Positions 11,311 to 22,279 of a stretch of 64,000 bases of DNA are shown one piece after another. Origin of the DNA: Akebia trifoliata. Lineage: Eukaryota > Streptophyta > Magnoliopsida > Ranunculales > Lardizabalaceae. Location: contig CM030705.1 of NCBI GenBank assembly GCA_017979445.1, positions 10,008,679 through 10,072,678 on the forward strand, given 5' to 3'. Numbering within the stretch: position 1 is the stretch's first letter; each line of letters starts with the position of its first letter. Position numbers and translations under genes: made by a program. The notes beneath the pieces are model-generated. The model was not told where the DNA came from. It saw nothing but the letters and a program-made list of their open reading frames with translations, and ran no database searches.

Positions 11311-12651
11311 TACTGAGTAAAGATTTTCTAGTTAGAATATAGCACTCATACTTAATTGATGTGGAATGCGTACTAAGTGATAAGGTCCCAATTATTCGAT
11401 TTTGAGATTGTAATTATATTAAGATTATCATCGTTTAAATGTTAGTTCCTTTAAATAACAATGAATTATATTAAAATCCCAAATAATGAAAATGTGTTAC
11501 TAATTTCAGGTGAAAATGGTATATTTGAAAACTAACAAAATATGTAACAACTACTGTTACAACATGCGAGCAAAAAGGAAGTAACCAACCAAAGCGGAGC
11601 TGAAAAGGGTGTCACATAGCCGTGTGACGATTAGGCATTGGTGCTCCGCGGTAATTTCGAGGAATTTTTCATCGAGATTTATACAAGATCTTCTAGACAC
11701 TTCGGTGGTTGTAACAGAATAGTTCTTTTGAAGCAAATCATTCGGAAAATCAACCTAATAACCCGATTATGAATGCTATAAATTGGAGAGTTGATTTCAG
11801 AGAAGGGGTCCCACTTGACCATTTTCTTCTCCCTAATTTCTCTGTATTTTTTCTAGTTTTTCTTTTAAAGAGAGTGTTTTGTAGTAGTGAGAAGATCAAG
11901 AGTTGATTGTGTTAGTTTTTCCCCCATTAGTTCTTATTGTAATTCTTTGGAGAAGCCATCAAAAAAGGAATCAAGTTGCATCTCTGTTTTACATTCTTTT
12001 CTTCATCTACTATCTTTTTTTATTTTCTTATTGCTGTAATATGATCCTTGCAATGATCGGCTAGATCCTCTCTAGAGAGATCAAGGATGCAGGAGCAAAT
12101 TCATTTTATTAATGTTGTTTCAATTCTATATTTCTGTGTTATATGTTAAATCTGTGAATCTCTCTATGATAAGATCATCTAACTCATACTTCTAATTCAA
12201 GCTTTGATGAGTATTACTTAGATAAGTTCAAGAACACTCATGCTCTGTAATGAATGGAAGCATAAGTCGGATAATCTTGTCTAAATCAGATATCTTCATG
12301 GATACTCTTGGATTACAATTAATGGTTACATCGAATCATCTTCCGATCCACGAGCAATGACTTGCTACGTGGATTGAGTCATTTTTAGAACGATTCAGCA
12401 TTTTGGATGACTTGTAATAGTAGACTTGAACTCTCTAAACCCTTTTTCTTCTAGTTTTAATCTCTATTTTCTATTATTGATTTTCATTATCTGTGTTTAA
12501 CAAATCTATTTTGTTTTTAAAACAAATCTATTTTCAAATTTTGTTTTAGTTTTTAATCCGAATGAACACTTGAATCACAATTGCCCCTGTGAAACAAATT
12601 CGACTTACCCAAAATCTATATTTTAATCTCTATTTTACACAGCAAGTTTTT

Positions 12652-12750
12652 ACAACCGATTACTGAGTCATAGATTTTTTTTTCCTTATGTATTTCGAAG
12701 AAAAAAATTTATGATTTTGTGCACATGTCATGTCAATAGAAAATGTTATT
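12652..12750. mobile_element. Foldback element, family 3, copy 3 (partial)
   Basis: GAGTCATAGATTTTTTTTTC pairs with GAAAAAAATTTATGATTTTG, followed by GCACATGTCATGTCA, which is the arm sequence seen next to other copies. The left outer arm is not recognisable. Confidence 0.5.
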
Positions 12751-13279
12751 TTGCCACACCAACTTGCAATTATAACATGACTGCCTCTATTGGTAGCTCA
12801 ATAGAAAGTTTCAAGGGCAGAGCCAAGATTTTGTCAATGGATGGGGTTGAGGTGGGGGAACTAAAATTTCTTGTAAAAGCAATAGTGGTGAATCATTTTA
12901 TTTTTTTGTTACCACTATTATTAGTGCAATTGCTTAAAATTCTTATATTTTTTTAAATTTTATTTTGGGGGCAAATGTCTACACTGTAAATCCGCTTGAG
13001 AAGTTCAAAAATCATTCATGAAGAAAAGCCAAAGATAAACAAAAAATCATAGAAATGAAATGAAATGAAATTGTATGCTTATAAAAACTTACCTATCGCA
13101 ACTTAAATTCATCCGATGATGTATCATAATAAAAGTTTGGGGTGTCAGTATAAAAGTCTGTTCTCTAAGATTCAAATATAAAATTATGAGTCCGGTTCGT
13201 ATGCACCTGGTGTGGAGTGTATAGACTAGTCTCACCTAAAGTGGGGATCAACCAATATATATATTATATATATATATAT

Positions 13280-13642
13280 GGGTCGGGTTCAAACGACACA
13301 CATTGCGACAACATATTTTGTCTTATATGGGCAAAAATGTTTGGAATGGGCTGATTTTTTGTGAGGATGATCTCTATGGTGAGGAGATCATCCTTGCCAA
13401 AAATCAGCTCATTATGAAACTTCTAGACCGTCCAATTTCTGTTGAAAAATTATAGACCGTCCAATTTTTGTAAATCAATTTTGATGGGGTTAGAAGTTTT
13501 GGAATGGGATGATTTTTTTCCAGGATGATCCCCTCATCACAGAGATCATCCTCACAAAAATCAGCCCATTCCAAACATTTTGCCTATATAAGACAAACAT
13601 GTTGTCGCAATGTGTGTTGCAATGTGTCATTTGAACCCCACC
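13280..13642. mobile_element. Foldback MITE, family 1, copy e
   Basis: The copy starts GGGTCGGGTTCAAACGACAC after a TA tract and ends near TTGAACCCCACC before another TA tract. It has the same internal hairpins as copy c. Confidence 0.75.
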
Positions 13643-13647
13643 TATAC

Positions 13648-13698
<51 letters not shown>
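13643..13698. repeat. (TA)n followed by (GA)n microsatellite
   Basis: About 20 bp of TA repeats pass directly into some 35 bp of GA repeats between two family 1 elements. Confidence 0.95.
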
Positions 13699-13702
<4 letters not shown>

Positions 13703-14049
13703 CAGGTTCAAAGGACAACCATTTCAACACACATATAGACAACGTGTTTTGTCTTATATAGGCAAAAATGTTTGGAATGGACTGATTTTTTGTGAGGATG
13801 ATCTCTGTGATGAGGAGATCATCCTTGCCAAAAATCAGCTCATTATGAAACTTCTAGACCGTCCAATTTTGTAAATCAATTTTGATGGGGTTAGAAGTTT
13901 TGGAATGGGATGATTTTTTGCCAGGATGATCCCCTCATCACAGAGATCATCCTCACAAAAAATCAGTCCATTCCAAACATTTTTGCCCATATAAGACAAA
14001 ACACGTTGTCTATATGTGTGTTGAAATGGTTGTCCTTTGAACCTGACCC
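13699..14049. mobile_element. Foldback MITE, family 1, copy f (complete)
   Basis: The left end GGGTCAGGTTCAAAGGACAA is the reverse complement of the right end TTGTCCTTTGAACCTGACCC, with near-perfect pairing over about 150 bp per arm. It is the best preserved copy in the window, so it may be among the youngest. Confidence 0.8.
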
Positions 14050-14068
14050 TATATATATATATATATAA

Positions 14069-14460
14069 GGGACGGTTCAACAGCCCTAAAGTTTGTCAAG
14101 TTTGGTGCTAAACATTTTTCAAAATATGGGCTAGAAGCTTTGGAATGAGCTAATTTTTTGTGAGGATAATCTCCATGAGGAGATCATCCTCACCAAAAAT
14201 CAGCCTATTCCAAAACTTCTAACCCCATCAAAAGTGATTTACAAAAATTGGACGGTCCACGATTCTTCAACTTGTAAACTAGGGTTAGAAGTTTCAAAAT
14301 GAGCTGATTTTTTTTAAAGATAATCTCTTCATCTCTTCACCGTAGAGATCATTCTCACAAAAAATCAGCCTATTCCAAAACTTCTAACCCCATCAAAAGT
14401 GATTTACAAAAAAAATTTTGATACAAACTTAGCAAACTTTAGGGCTGCCGAACCGCTCCC
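14069..14460. mobile_element. Foldback MITE, family 2, copy a
   Basis: The element begins GGGACGGTTCAACAGCCCTA and ends TAGGGCTGCCGAACCGCTCCC, i.e. termini different from family 1, yet the interior contains the same GAGGATGATCTC hairpin blocks. It lies between TA tracts. A related copy is at 48243-48619. Confidence 0.75.
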
Positions 14461-15574
14461 ATATATGTATATATATTTATATATATATATATATATATAA
14501 TCAATTTTAGTGTTTTGTTCTACAAGGAGAATCTTTCTAATTTTATGCTTTGGAGGGTCCTAATTGGCAATGTTTGAGGTGTGGGAGGAGGATATACCCT
14601 CCACACTAGTTGCATACGATTTGAACTCCAAAATTATATATTGCACACCAATATGATTCATACATACCATTGAATAAAAAAAAGTTTGACAACATTGACC
14701 CCTTGGATGAAATACAGACAATTAAATGGGAGCATCATCTTTTTACAAGGTAAATAACCTTCTCGTGGGTTGAATATGACAAAATTCCAATTCCAACTCA
14801 CTGTTTTTTTAAAAAGAATTTCAAAACATGAAATGCAACATCGTAGATTTTTCAAAGTGCCGATCACATTGATATTAAGTAGTGAGACCGTTGATATATA
14901 TATATATATATATTTGTATCAATGTGACAATCTCAATGGTTTATATTCAACCACTTGGGTAAGATGATGATGAGGTGATGACAAGGTGTACACGATGAAG
15001 ATAATGATAAGTGCGTTGAAGTCATCTTTGGAAAGGAATCAAGGGGGGCATGTCCGCGAGGTTTCTCAAATATAAAATAATAATAAAAATAAATAAATAA
15101 ACCTTTTATCCGAGTCTTTCCCCATGGGATGACTCATTCTCATCATGATCACTATCAATTTATTTTATTTTTTTAGCCTAACCTGATTTAAAATATCTAT
15201 AGAGAAAGTATCGATGATACAATCAACCTCTCATCTGGATCATTTATAAATAATAAATATATTTTCCGCTATAATTTAGTAAAATATATTCTAAAAATTT
15301 TCACTCTATAAATTAAAACAATATTTATTTTCCTACTTGTGTAAAATATTTTAATTTCAAAAGTGGTAAATTATCATTTTCAGAATTAAAATGAAGTCTA
15401 CCATTTTAGGAACTTTCAACTTTTTCTCTTCTGATTTGATAATTTCCCCTAACATTAAATAAGAATTTCAAAAGGGTTATATTGAAATAGTTAGGATCCA
15501 ATGAGATTTTATATATTTAAAGTTAAGTCTTCTCTCCCTCTTTTTCTTTCTTCCTTCTTTTTATTTTAAAATTC

Positions 15575-15781
15575 TTTTTTTTTTTGTTGACAACGAAGGG
15601 TACCCAGGCCAACTTGTGCACACGAGACTAATCCCTATGTCCCGCACCCAAGATTTACTACTTACGTGAAACAGTGCATGGCCACCAAGATTTTTTATTC
15701 ATAGTGGGATTTGAACTTGAGACCAAAGAAGGAGCAGACTCTTTGACCCTATGTCAGTACCATTCAGCCGCCCCTTTGGCG
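15575..15781 (-). mobile_element. tRNA-derived SINE (Au-like), minus strand
   Basis: Read on the minus strand there is an A-box-like GCGGCTGAATGG near 15772, a B box AAGTTCAAATCC near 15717, a tail region ending GGCCTGGGTACCC and a final A tract (T tract 15575-15585 on the plus strand). The layout and the 3' end resemble plant Au-type SINEs. Confidence 0.6.
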
Positions 15782-16540
15782 GTTCTTTCTTCCCTCTCAT
15801 TATTTAGACACGTGCTCTATTTCTTTTTTAATACTTTATGTGATTATTATTAATTATATTTTTATTTTTTGTGTCTCCACAATGGCTTTTGATGTGTACA
15901 CAAATCCTTTTCTACTTTTTGGGCACAACTTTAAAATTTTAATAGCATGGTTTTTTAGAAGTACTTAAAAATTCAAAAAAATATTATTTTAATTTAACTT
16001 TTATAATAATTATTATAAAATTATTTTTTTGGGAAAGATTTGAATTATTACACCCCAATTTCTTAAATTATTTATCACTCCCCAATTAAAGATTAAAACA
16101 CATTCTTCAAACATTATAAAGATTTGACTCAAATTATAATCTCAACATTATAACACTCGTTTAAACAATTTTAGTAGTTATTTTCAATTATGCTTAAGTT
16201 CAGATAAAGTCCTAAAAAAAAAAAAAAGATTAAATGTAGCAAATAATGAGATAGTTTTTTTTGGAACCCCAACTTTTACTTATTATTTTCTTTTTCTTTT
16301 TTCAATTGGAGTGCCAATAGAAGCTCTTTAACTTTATTTATAAAATAAATATTGATATAATTTAAAATTAATTATTCAATCACAAATTTACACACACACA
16401 CAAAAAAAAGATTGATTTAAATAATCTTAAATTTTTTTGATAAAAATAATTAATAATTAATATTTAATTATTTAAATATTTATTTTATAAATAAAATTAT
16501 GATTTTGTTTGATTTCATTTTTTTTAATGTGTTTTTTGAT
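15782..16540. other. AT-rich intergenic stretch, no gene seen
   Basis: The sequence is very AT-rich with no conserved reading frame or recognisable element. Confidence 0.5.
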
Positions 16541-16712
16541 AAAATGCTAAAGTAACATTGAAATTGACATTGTTTCAGACATTGCTGACATGGATGAGTC
16601 TATAGAATCATAGATGTTTCTCATCGAGATACTAGTGAGAAACATCTATGATTTTGTCCACACCGATGTCTCAAACGATGTCAATTTCAATGCTACTCCA
16701 GCACGAGTCAAT
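16541..16712. mobile_element. Foldback element, family 3, copy 4
   Basis: AACATTGAAATTGACATTGT pairs with ACGATGTCAATTTCAATGCT in the outer arms; the core is ATCATAGATGTTTCTCATC paired with GAGAAACATCTATGATT. The right terminus CTCCAGCACGA is shared with the copy at 44648. Confidence 0.7.
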
Positions 16713-16820
16713 TTTTTATTGGATCACATTTTTAGGATTTGATGAAGACCCGATGCAATAATAAATTATATCTTATTGAATTTATTTTGGATTCACAATT
16801 ATTAAAAGATCCATTGGCAA

Positions 16821-17334
16821 TAGGGTGCAATTTTGTCTGGTTCAAACCGAGAATCGAACCAAACCGATAGTTTTAGAGTGGTTGGGTTTGATTTGGAACA
16901 AATTACAATTCGATTCCTAGTTACGAAAATGGAGAACTGATCAATTTGATTTGATTTTCGAATCAAGCTTGTATAGAATTGAACCAAATCCTTATGCAAA
17001 ATATATATAATAATTATTATGAATTATTTTAGGAGTTAAGATATAGAATAACAATATTTTATGGATAAACTAATGATTTTTTATGAATAGATTAGTGATT
17101 TATTGTATGAAAATTTATGTTTATTATATATTTATTTTTCATTAAGAAATATTACTTATAATTTATAGAATATTGGCAACTCATAGAATTAACCAGAACC
17201 AAACCGACTTTAGTTCGATTTGAGTTGATTTGATTCCAATGGAATTTGGTTCGGTTCTGATTTTTATTTAGTGGAATCGATCTATGTCAGTTCGATTCTA
17301 ATTTGACTTCAAACCGAACCAAGTTATACCCCTA
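16821..17334. mobile_element. hAT-like non-autonomous element
   Basis: The left end TAGGGTGCAATTTTG and the right end TATACCCCTA are inverted, with AACCG-rich subterminal sequence in both orientations (CAAACCGAGAATCG, AACCGAACCAAG). The flanking octamers ATTGGCAA and ATTGAGGC agree partly, as expected of an old 8-bp target duplication. Confidence 0.55.
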
Positions 17335-17421
17335 ATTGAGGCTCCTAGGCTATTGTGTGTCTCCCAAGCAAATAAATGCTTCTTTATTGCTTCTTTTTTT
17401 TTTTCATAAAATTTATAAATT

Positions 17422-17535
17422 AAGAGAGATACTATTGCCACAGCAACATTTACTAATGCCACACCAATTCCCGCATAAATCACCAAAGAAATGCACTGTT
17501 AGTGAGCATTAGTAAAAATCGGTGCGGCAATAGAA
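17422..17535. mobile_element. Small MITE with TIR AGAG.TACTATTGCC (copy in block C1)
   Basis: AGAGATACTATTGCCACAG at the left matches, inverted, CGGCAATAGAAATTCTCT at the right; inner arms ACTAATGCC and GCATTAGT also pair. The same element is in block C2 at 41625-41743. Confidence 0.7.
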
Positions 17536-17730
17536 ATTCTCTAACTTAATGTTTCATGAAGATTTTAATACAGCTAGGAAGCAATCATGAACCTATTTCT
17601 GGTGTGCCTAAAACAAATTTGAATAATTATTTAAAAGTTGGTCTCGTACGCTTTAAGAAATTCCATTACTTCTTTTGACTCATGAGATAGTGAGATGTGG
17701 AAAGAGACAGGGGACCTGCCTAGGGTTTTC

Positions 17731-18426
17731 TTTTGAAGCTTGTGAGCTTCTTTGGGTTATGGATCAAAAGGGGTTCTCTCCCAATCCATTTACTTACACT
17801 GCTTTGGGTGGTGGGCTCTTAAAAGCTGGCAGAATCAGTGTTTGCCGATGAGCTCTTGCTCAATGATCCGAAGTGTCTTGTACTGCATGGAATTTGAAAA
17901 TGTTAAGCTTAATGTAGTTGGTACAACTCGTTTGATTCAGTATTTCTGTACAGTTGGGAAGCTCTCAGAATGTTTTAAGGTCTTGGAATCTAAGATTAGC
18001 AATGAGCCCAATCCCATTGTAGTAAGTTTTAACGTGCTTATGGACAACTTATGCAAGAAAGGGTTACTTGGAGTTGCGTACCAAATTTTTAGGAATTTTA
18101 AGGACACAAGATTTTCCCTTGACCAACCTCATACATGCTTCCATAAGGGAGGGGAATCGTGGGACCAGATATTGGAATGTGGACTTGTCCCAAGTATTGG
18201 TATTTTAAATGCCATGCTTCAAAGAAGTAAGTTGTGGGAAGTCATCTTGATATTGAAAGAGATGTACATAATTGGATGTAAGCCCAACATGGTTTCTTTT
18301 GCTATTCTAAAACATGCAAGGTCAGTAGGCAAGATGAAGAGATTCCCTGTTGCCACGAAGGCTCTAGAGTTTGTGCTGAGCGACAATTGTGTAAGGGAGA
18401 CACATCCAGGAGATATGATGGACTAA
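17731..18426 (+). pseudogene. PPR protein pseudogene, copy 1 (internally deleted)
   Basis: PPR-type helix pairs are readable: FEACELLWVMDQKGFSPNPFTYTAL-like at the left, then GTTRLIQYFCTVGKLSECFK, NPIVVSFNVLMDNLCKKG and MYIIGCKPNMVSFAILKHAR. Plant P-class PPR proteins bind organellar RNA. Comparison with copy 2 shows that about 290 bp is missing at 17870 (flanked by TCAATG in both) and about 130 bp at 18158. Although 17752-18426 is formally open, the repeats are cut in mid-motif. I call it a relic. Confidence 0.75.
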
Positions 18427-19271
18427 AAGACAAAGAGAATTTTGGCCATATTACTCAGGCTATAATAAATTGTCAAATCCTGTTATATTGGACTGCGTTT
18501 GGTCTCTGTAAAGCTGTGAAGAAGATGTGTGACCCATAAAACTGGTATGAAGTATAGATTTTAAACTATTTTATTAACTTTTTTATTTTTAGGATATTTA
18601 TGATAAATATATAAATTCTGTGCAACTTCTCCAGTTAGTCTCACTCTTCATATTATTGTTTTTCCATTTTAGGACACTTGTAAGTTGTGGTCTAGTTTCT
18701 TCAATTCCTTCCTCATGTTACATCATATTGTGGTCATTGATTCAATGATGGATGTACTCTATGAGGATATAAGGCCCTTGAATCCCTTCCCTAGTTGGGG
18801 TTGGGATTTTTCTATTTTTCTAAAATTTCTAATAAATAGATTTTCTTTTTTGCTTCATTTTTTTCTTCCATAATTGGTTATAAAGGAACAAGAGGAATAG
18901 CAAGAAGCACTGCACTGAGGTAGTGAGTGTGGTTATGAGCACACTTATATTTACTAGAAACATTGACATAGATAGATTGAATGAGCGAGTGAGATCTGTC
19001 TAGCCGACCCCGAAATTTTGGGATAAAGCTTTGGTGATGTTTATCTTCCATGATTTGTTTTAGTTCTTCCCTACCACTGATATGACTTTTGGATGATTTC
19101 TTCTTCTTTCCATAATGGACTTCTATAAGAACGTTAGTTGACCACATACTTTTGGGATAAGGCTTTGATGATGATGACTTTTCTTACATAAAATTACTGA
19201 GTAAACTAGACTTTTGTCTTTTGATAGAGTTGAGTATTGAGAGAGCAATCCTAATCTAGTTCTTGAATCAG
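18427..19271. other. Non-coding part of block C1
   Basis: No gene is visible. Two non-LTR 3'-tail motifs lie here (TTTTGGGATAAAGCTTTGGTG near 19014 and TTTTGGGATAAGGCTTTGATG near 19150). The sequence is nearly identical to 43045-43887. Confidence 0.5.
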
Positions 19272-19413
19272 GTCGGGCAAAGAGCACCGGTTTGGATATA
19301 GAAGATCTTGCTGATCAGTTGTGTTTAAGATCAAACTTGTATGTAATGGAATTTCATGGAAGGACAGGCAATTAGGACTTGCCTCTAGTAAATCACTCAA
19401 CAATATGGTGCAG
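19272..19413 (+). pseudogene. Exon-like fragment of unrecognised gene, copy 1
   Basis: A 142-nt segment sits between an acceptor (GAATCAG) and a donor (CAG|GTGAGT). It reads GRAKSTGLDIEDLADQLCLR, then NLYVMEFHGR in one frame and RQLGLASSKSLNNMVQ in another, so there is a frameshift near 19370. I do not recognise the family. The same segment, with the same break, is at 43888-44029. Confidence 0.45.
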
Positions 19414-19590
19414 GTGAGTTTTTTCTCACCATAATTTGTATCTCTATCAAGCTCCTATATGTGAAAATAGTCAGAAAGAGAGAAAAAGATATATTCATGA
19501 TAATAATAGGAATTTGTAGTTTATGGATGGCATTTTTATAATCATCCCTTAAGTTGCCTAATTTACAATAGTGACAAGCTACTTTATAAT

Positions 19591-20627
19591 AATCAACCAT
19601 ATCTATCCATGCATATCTTCATTCATCTCTCTCAAAAAGCAAGTTCTGTTTTTTTGTCAGGATATTTAAAATGTCCTAAATTCCAATCCATATGTTGATT
19701 TACGATAAAAGTAGTATCTATTCGCTTACCCAAAACAAAACAAAAAAATTGTATCCATTAAAAAGTTCTTGCCACAATATCTTTAGAAGGGTGACCATAT
19801 TAAATTTGCATCTAAATAAAGTTCTTATTTTAAGCAATATGAAAAGTTCCTATAATACCCTTAGAAACTTGATGTTTTACAACGTAGAATGGTATACGCA
19901 AAACTAGAATAGTAATTCTACCTATCCATTTACCTTCTACTACAATTTTTATATTACCTGTGTATAAAAATCTCTTATTATTCAGAAAACCTCTATTAAT
20001 AAAAAAATAAAAATAAAAGTGAACAAACAAACTAAGAACTCCATGACTTAAGAAACACATGCATCGCTTGTGCATTCCCGCTTAGCAATTTTGTAGTCGT
20101 TTTTCTATCGTAAGAAAAGTACATCATACAAATAAAGTTTTTGATTAAGGTTTATGGAGATGGTAGGTTAATTTTCGTGTTATAAGAATCAATGTCTATC
20201 TATGTGTTTACTTCCATTCATGGTTTTCTTTTCTATTTTCTAACCGTCTCAAGTGGGAATTTTGGAATACTAGCAGGCTGGTGGAGCAACTCTGATCGCT
20301 CCAGTTGTCAAATGCCGGTGACGCAGATTTTCATCTAATTTATCTAAAGAAGCACCAACTTCACAGGATCAATGGGCACTATGGGTGTGTCTTCACATCC
20401 ATGGCTTACCTATTGGTGAAACACTTGGAAACAGTTTCCTGCTTCAAGTATTATAAACCTAAAAATTTTTCTTGCAAGATAAAGAGCTCGTCCCCAGTTT
20501 AAAGCAAGAAAAGTTATTTGGTAATTTACTTATCCCTAGCATCTTCACTATGTGTTTGCCTTCCTTATGGAATATACTATGCGGAATGAGAAATATAAAA
20601 CCAACCTTACCGATACATATCGGCAGC
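19591..20627. other. Intergenic stretch, no gene recognised
   Basis: The sequence right of block C1 has no counterpart in the window. ORFs under 82 codons occur but resemble nothing I know. Confidence 0.45.
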
Positions 20628-22279
20628 TGAATTCGTGCAGTCCTTCACATCTTTCAACATTGGTCAACAACTTTTAGAAGATCTTAGAATTCCTTACGAT
20701 AAATCCAGAGCCCATCCAGCTACCTTAGAAAGAGACAAGTATGGCATCTCCAACAAGGAACTCTTCAAGGCATGTTTCTCTCGGGAGTGGATGTTAATGA
20801 AGCGGGACTCTTTCGTACACATATTCAAAACTATCCAGATAACAATCATGTCAATATTTGCCATGGTGGTGTTCTTAAGAACAGAGATGAAACATGGTCA
20901 AGTAGCTGACGGAGGAAGATATTATGGAGCATTGTTTTTTAGTCTGATTAATGTGATGTTTAATGGAATGGCGGAGCTTGCAATGACTGTTTTAAGGCTT
21001 CCTGTGTTTTATAAACAGAGAGATTTGTTGTTTTACCGTGCATGGGCTTTTGGGTTACCAATTTGGCTCCTCAGGATCCCCTTCTCAGTTATGGAAGCTG
21101 GGATATGGGTCATTCTTATGTATTACACGATTGGGTTTGCTTCCGCCTCCAACAGGTAAATGTTATGGTCCTTTGTATGACATACCATACAAGTGAATTC
21201 TTTTCATTCAATTATGTTTTTGTGGAGTCAACAATCATTGAAATCTGATGATGGCATATGATCCAAAGTATTATGTTTTGACATTTCTCAACACATTCAG
21301 GTTTTTCCGGCAGTTCTAGACATTTGTTGGTGTACACCAGGTGGCACTCTCTCTCTTTCGGTTCATTGCAGTAGTAGGAAGAACAGACGTTGTTGCAAAC
21401 ACACTTGGTATGTTCACCCTATTACTGGTTTTTTGTGTTTGGAGGCGTCGTTGTTGCAAAAGGTTTGCAGTTTTTTCTTCACTTCAAATATTTTGGTTGA
21501 AATAAGCTGGTGTTTGTACCAATGTGACACAAGAGAGTGGTTGGTCCTGTTTGATATTAGGTAAATAAGGGATTCTTTCATGTGATTCTAAGCAGCTTGT
21601 TTTTTTCTGTTCTTGAAGATGATATTGTTCCATGGATGATATGGGGATATTATGCTTCTCCTATGATGTATGGACAGAACGCCATAGCCATCAATGAATT
21701 TCTTGATAAATGATGGATCACTATAAGATCTCCTTATAGTTTGACAGTTATTTTCTCATTTTTTTCATTTGAATAAACCATCATTTTATCATTTGTACAT
21801 ACAACTTTTAAGCTTTTGCAGACCAAGAATTTTTCGTTCTTTTGAGAGAAGTCATTATCCACGGTTAACTGTGGTTTTGTTTATCTGATACAGCCCATCA
21901 TTGACCCCAACATTCCTGAATCCACAGTTGGAAAGATGCTTTTGAGGGCCAGAGGCATGCTCGTGCAGGAGTATTGGTATTGGATATGTATTGGAGCACT
22001 CTTTGGATTTTCTCTTCTTTTTAATGTGTCTTATTGTAGCTTTACCTTATTTGAGTTGTAAGTCAGTACCCTGATTAACTAAATTTGGTTTCTGCCATGA
22101 AATAAGATACCTATGCTAAATATTTTCCTGCAACTGAATTGCAGCTTTTAGTAGCTCTAAAGCTATAATCGTGGATGAGTATGATGGCACGAAGAGAATG
22201 GTGAAGTCATCCACCAATGGACAACATAGTTCAAAGACTACAGAAATCAGTTCAGCATCCACTACTCCAATGTCTGAAG
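20628..22279 (+). pseudogene. PDR-type (ABCG) ABC transporter pseudogene, middle part
   Basis: The first exon-like block (20628-21155) encodes KACFSREWMLMKRDSF, KTIQITIMSIFAMVVF, GALFFSLINVMFNGMAELAM, RLPVFYKQRDLLFYRAWAF and YYTIGFAS, the first ABC2 membrane domain of pleiotropic drug resistance transporters. Later blocks give FFRQF then a stop, HQVALSLFRFIAVVGRT (about 21301-21415), PWMIWGYYASPMMYGQNAIA (about 21630-21712, ending in a stop), PNIPESTVGKMLLRARG (21894-22058) and a linker with IIVDEYDGTKR (to 22279). A frameshift lies near 21430. Both nucleotide-binding domains and the second membrane domain are missing. The intact family exports small molecules across the plasma membrane. Confidence 0.88.

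Larger units (their letters stand above)
10533..13260. other. Intergenic region with repeat remnants, no gene seen
   Basis: No ORF with recognisable content occurs. About 10540-10760 resembles 15340-15540 (shared CTTTCAACTTTTTCTC-like and GATTTAACATATTTAAAG-like stretches), a small diverged duplication. Near 11775 there is a TATA-like CTATAAATT followed by a pyrimidine-rich stretch and (11880-12060) sequence that could be an old LTR or leader, but no partner copy is present. At 12812 GGGCAGAGCCAAGATTTTG resembles a terminal sequence common to plant DNA transposons. Confidence 0.5.
14497..19590. repeat. Duplication block C, copy 1
   Basis: From AATCAATTTTAGTGTTTTGT the sequence recurs at 40918-44201. 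Copy 1 holds about 2.2 kb (about 15140-17390) that copy 2 lacks, and copy 2 holds PPR segments that copy 1 lacks. Both copies start immediately after a TA tract next to a foldback element. Confidence 0.88.

Noticed and set aside
11760..12080. LTR or viral-type leader (TATA box, CT-rich stretch)
   Set aside because: There is no partner repeat, primer site or coding region nearby.
17298..17486. Minus-strand frame with a hydrophobic start
   Set aside because: It overlaps the end of a hAT-like element and a small MITE; the hydrophobic part is translated repeat.
17752..18426. 224-codon frame as a real PPR gene
   Set aside because: Comparison with the second copy shows PPR units cut in mid-motif by deletions; openness is accidental.
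20305..20502. 65-codon frame upstream of the ABC transporter relic as its N-terminal exon
   Set aside because: It shows no Walker motifs or other ABC signature.
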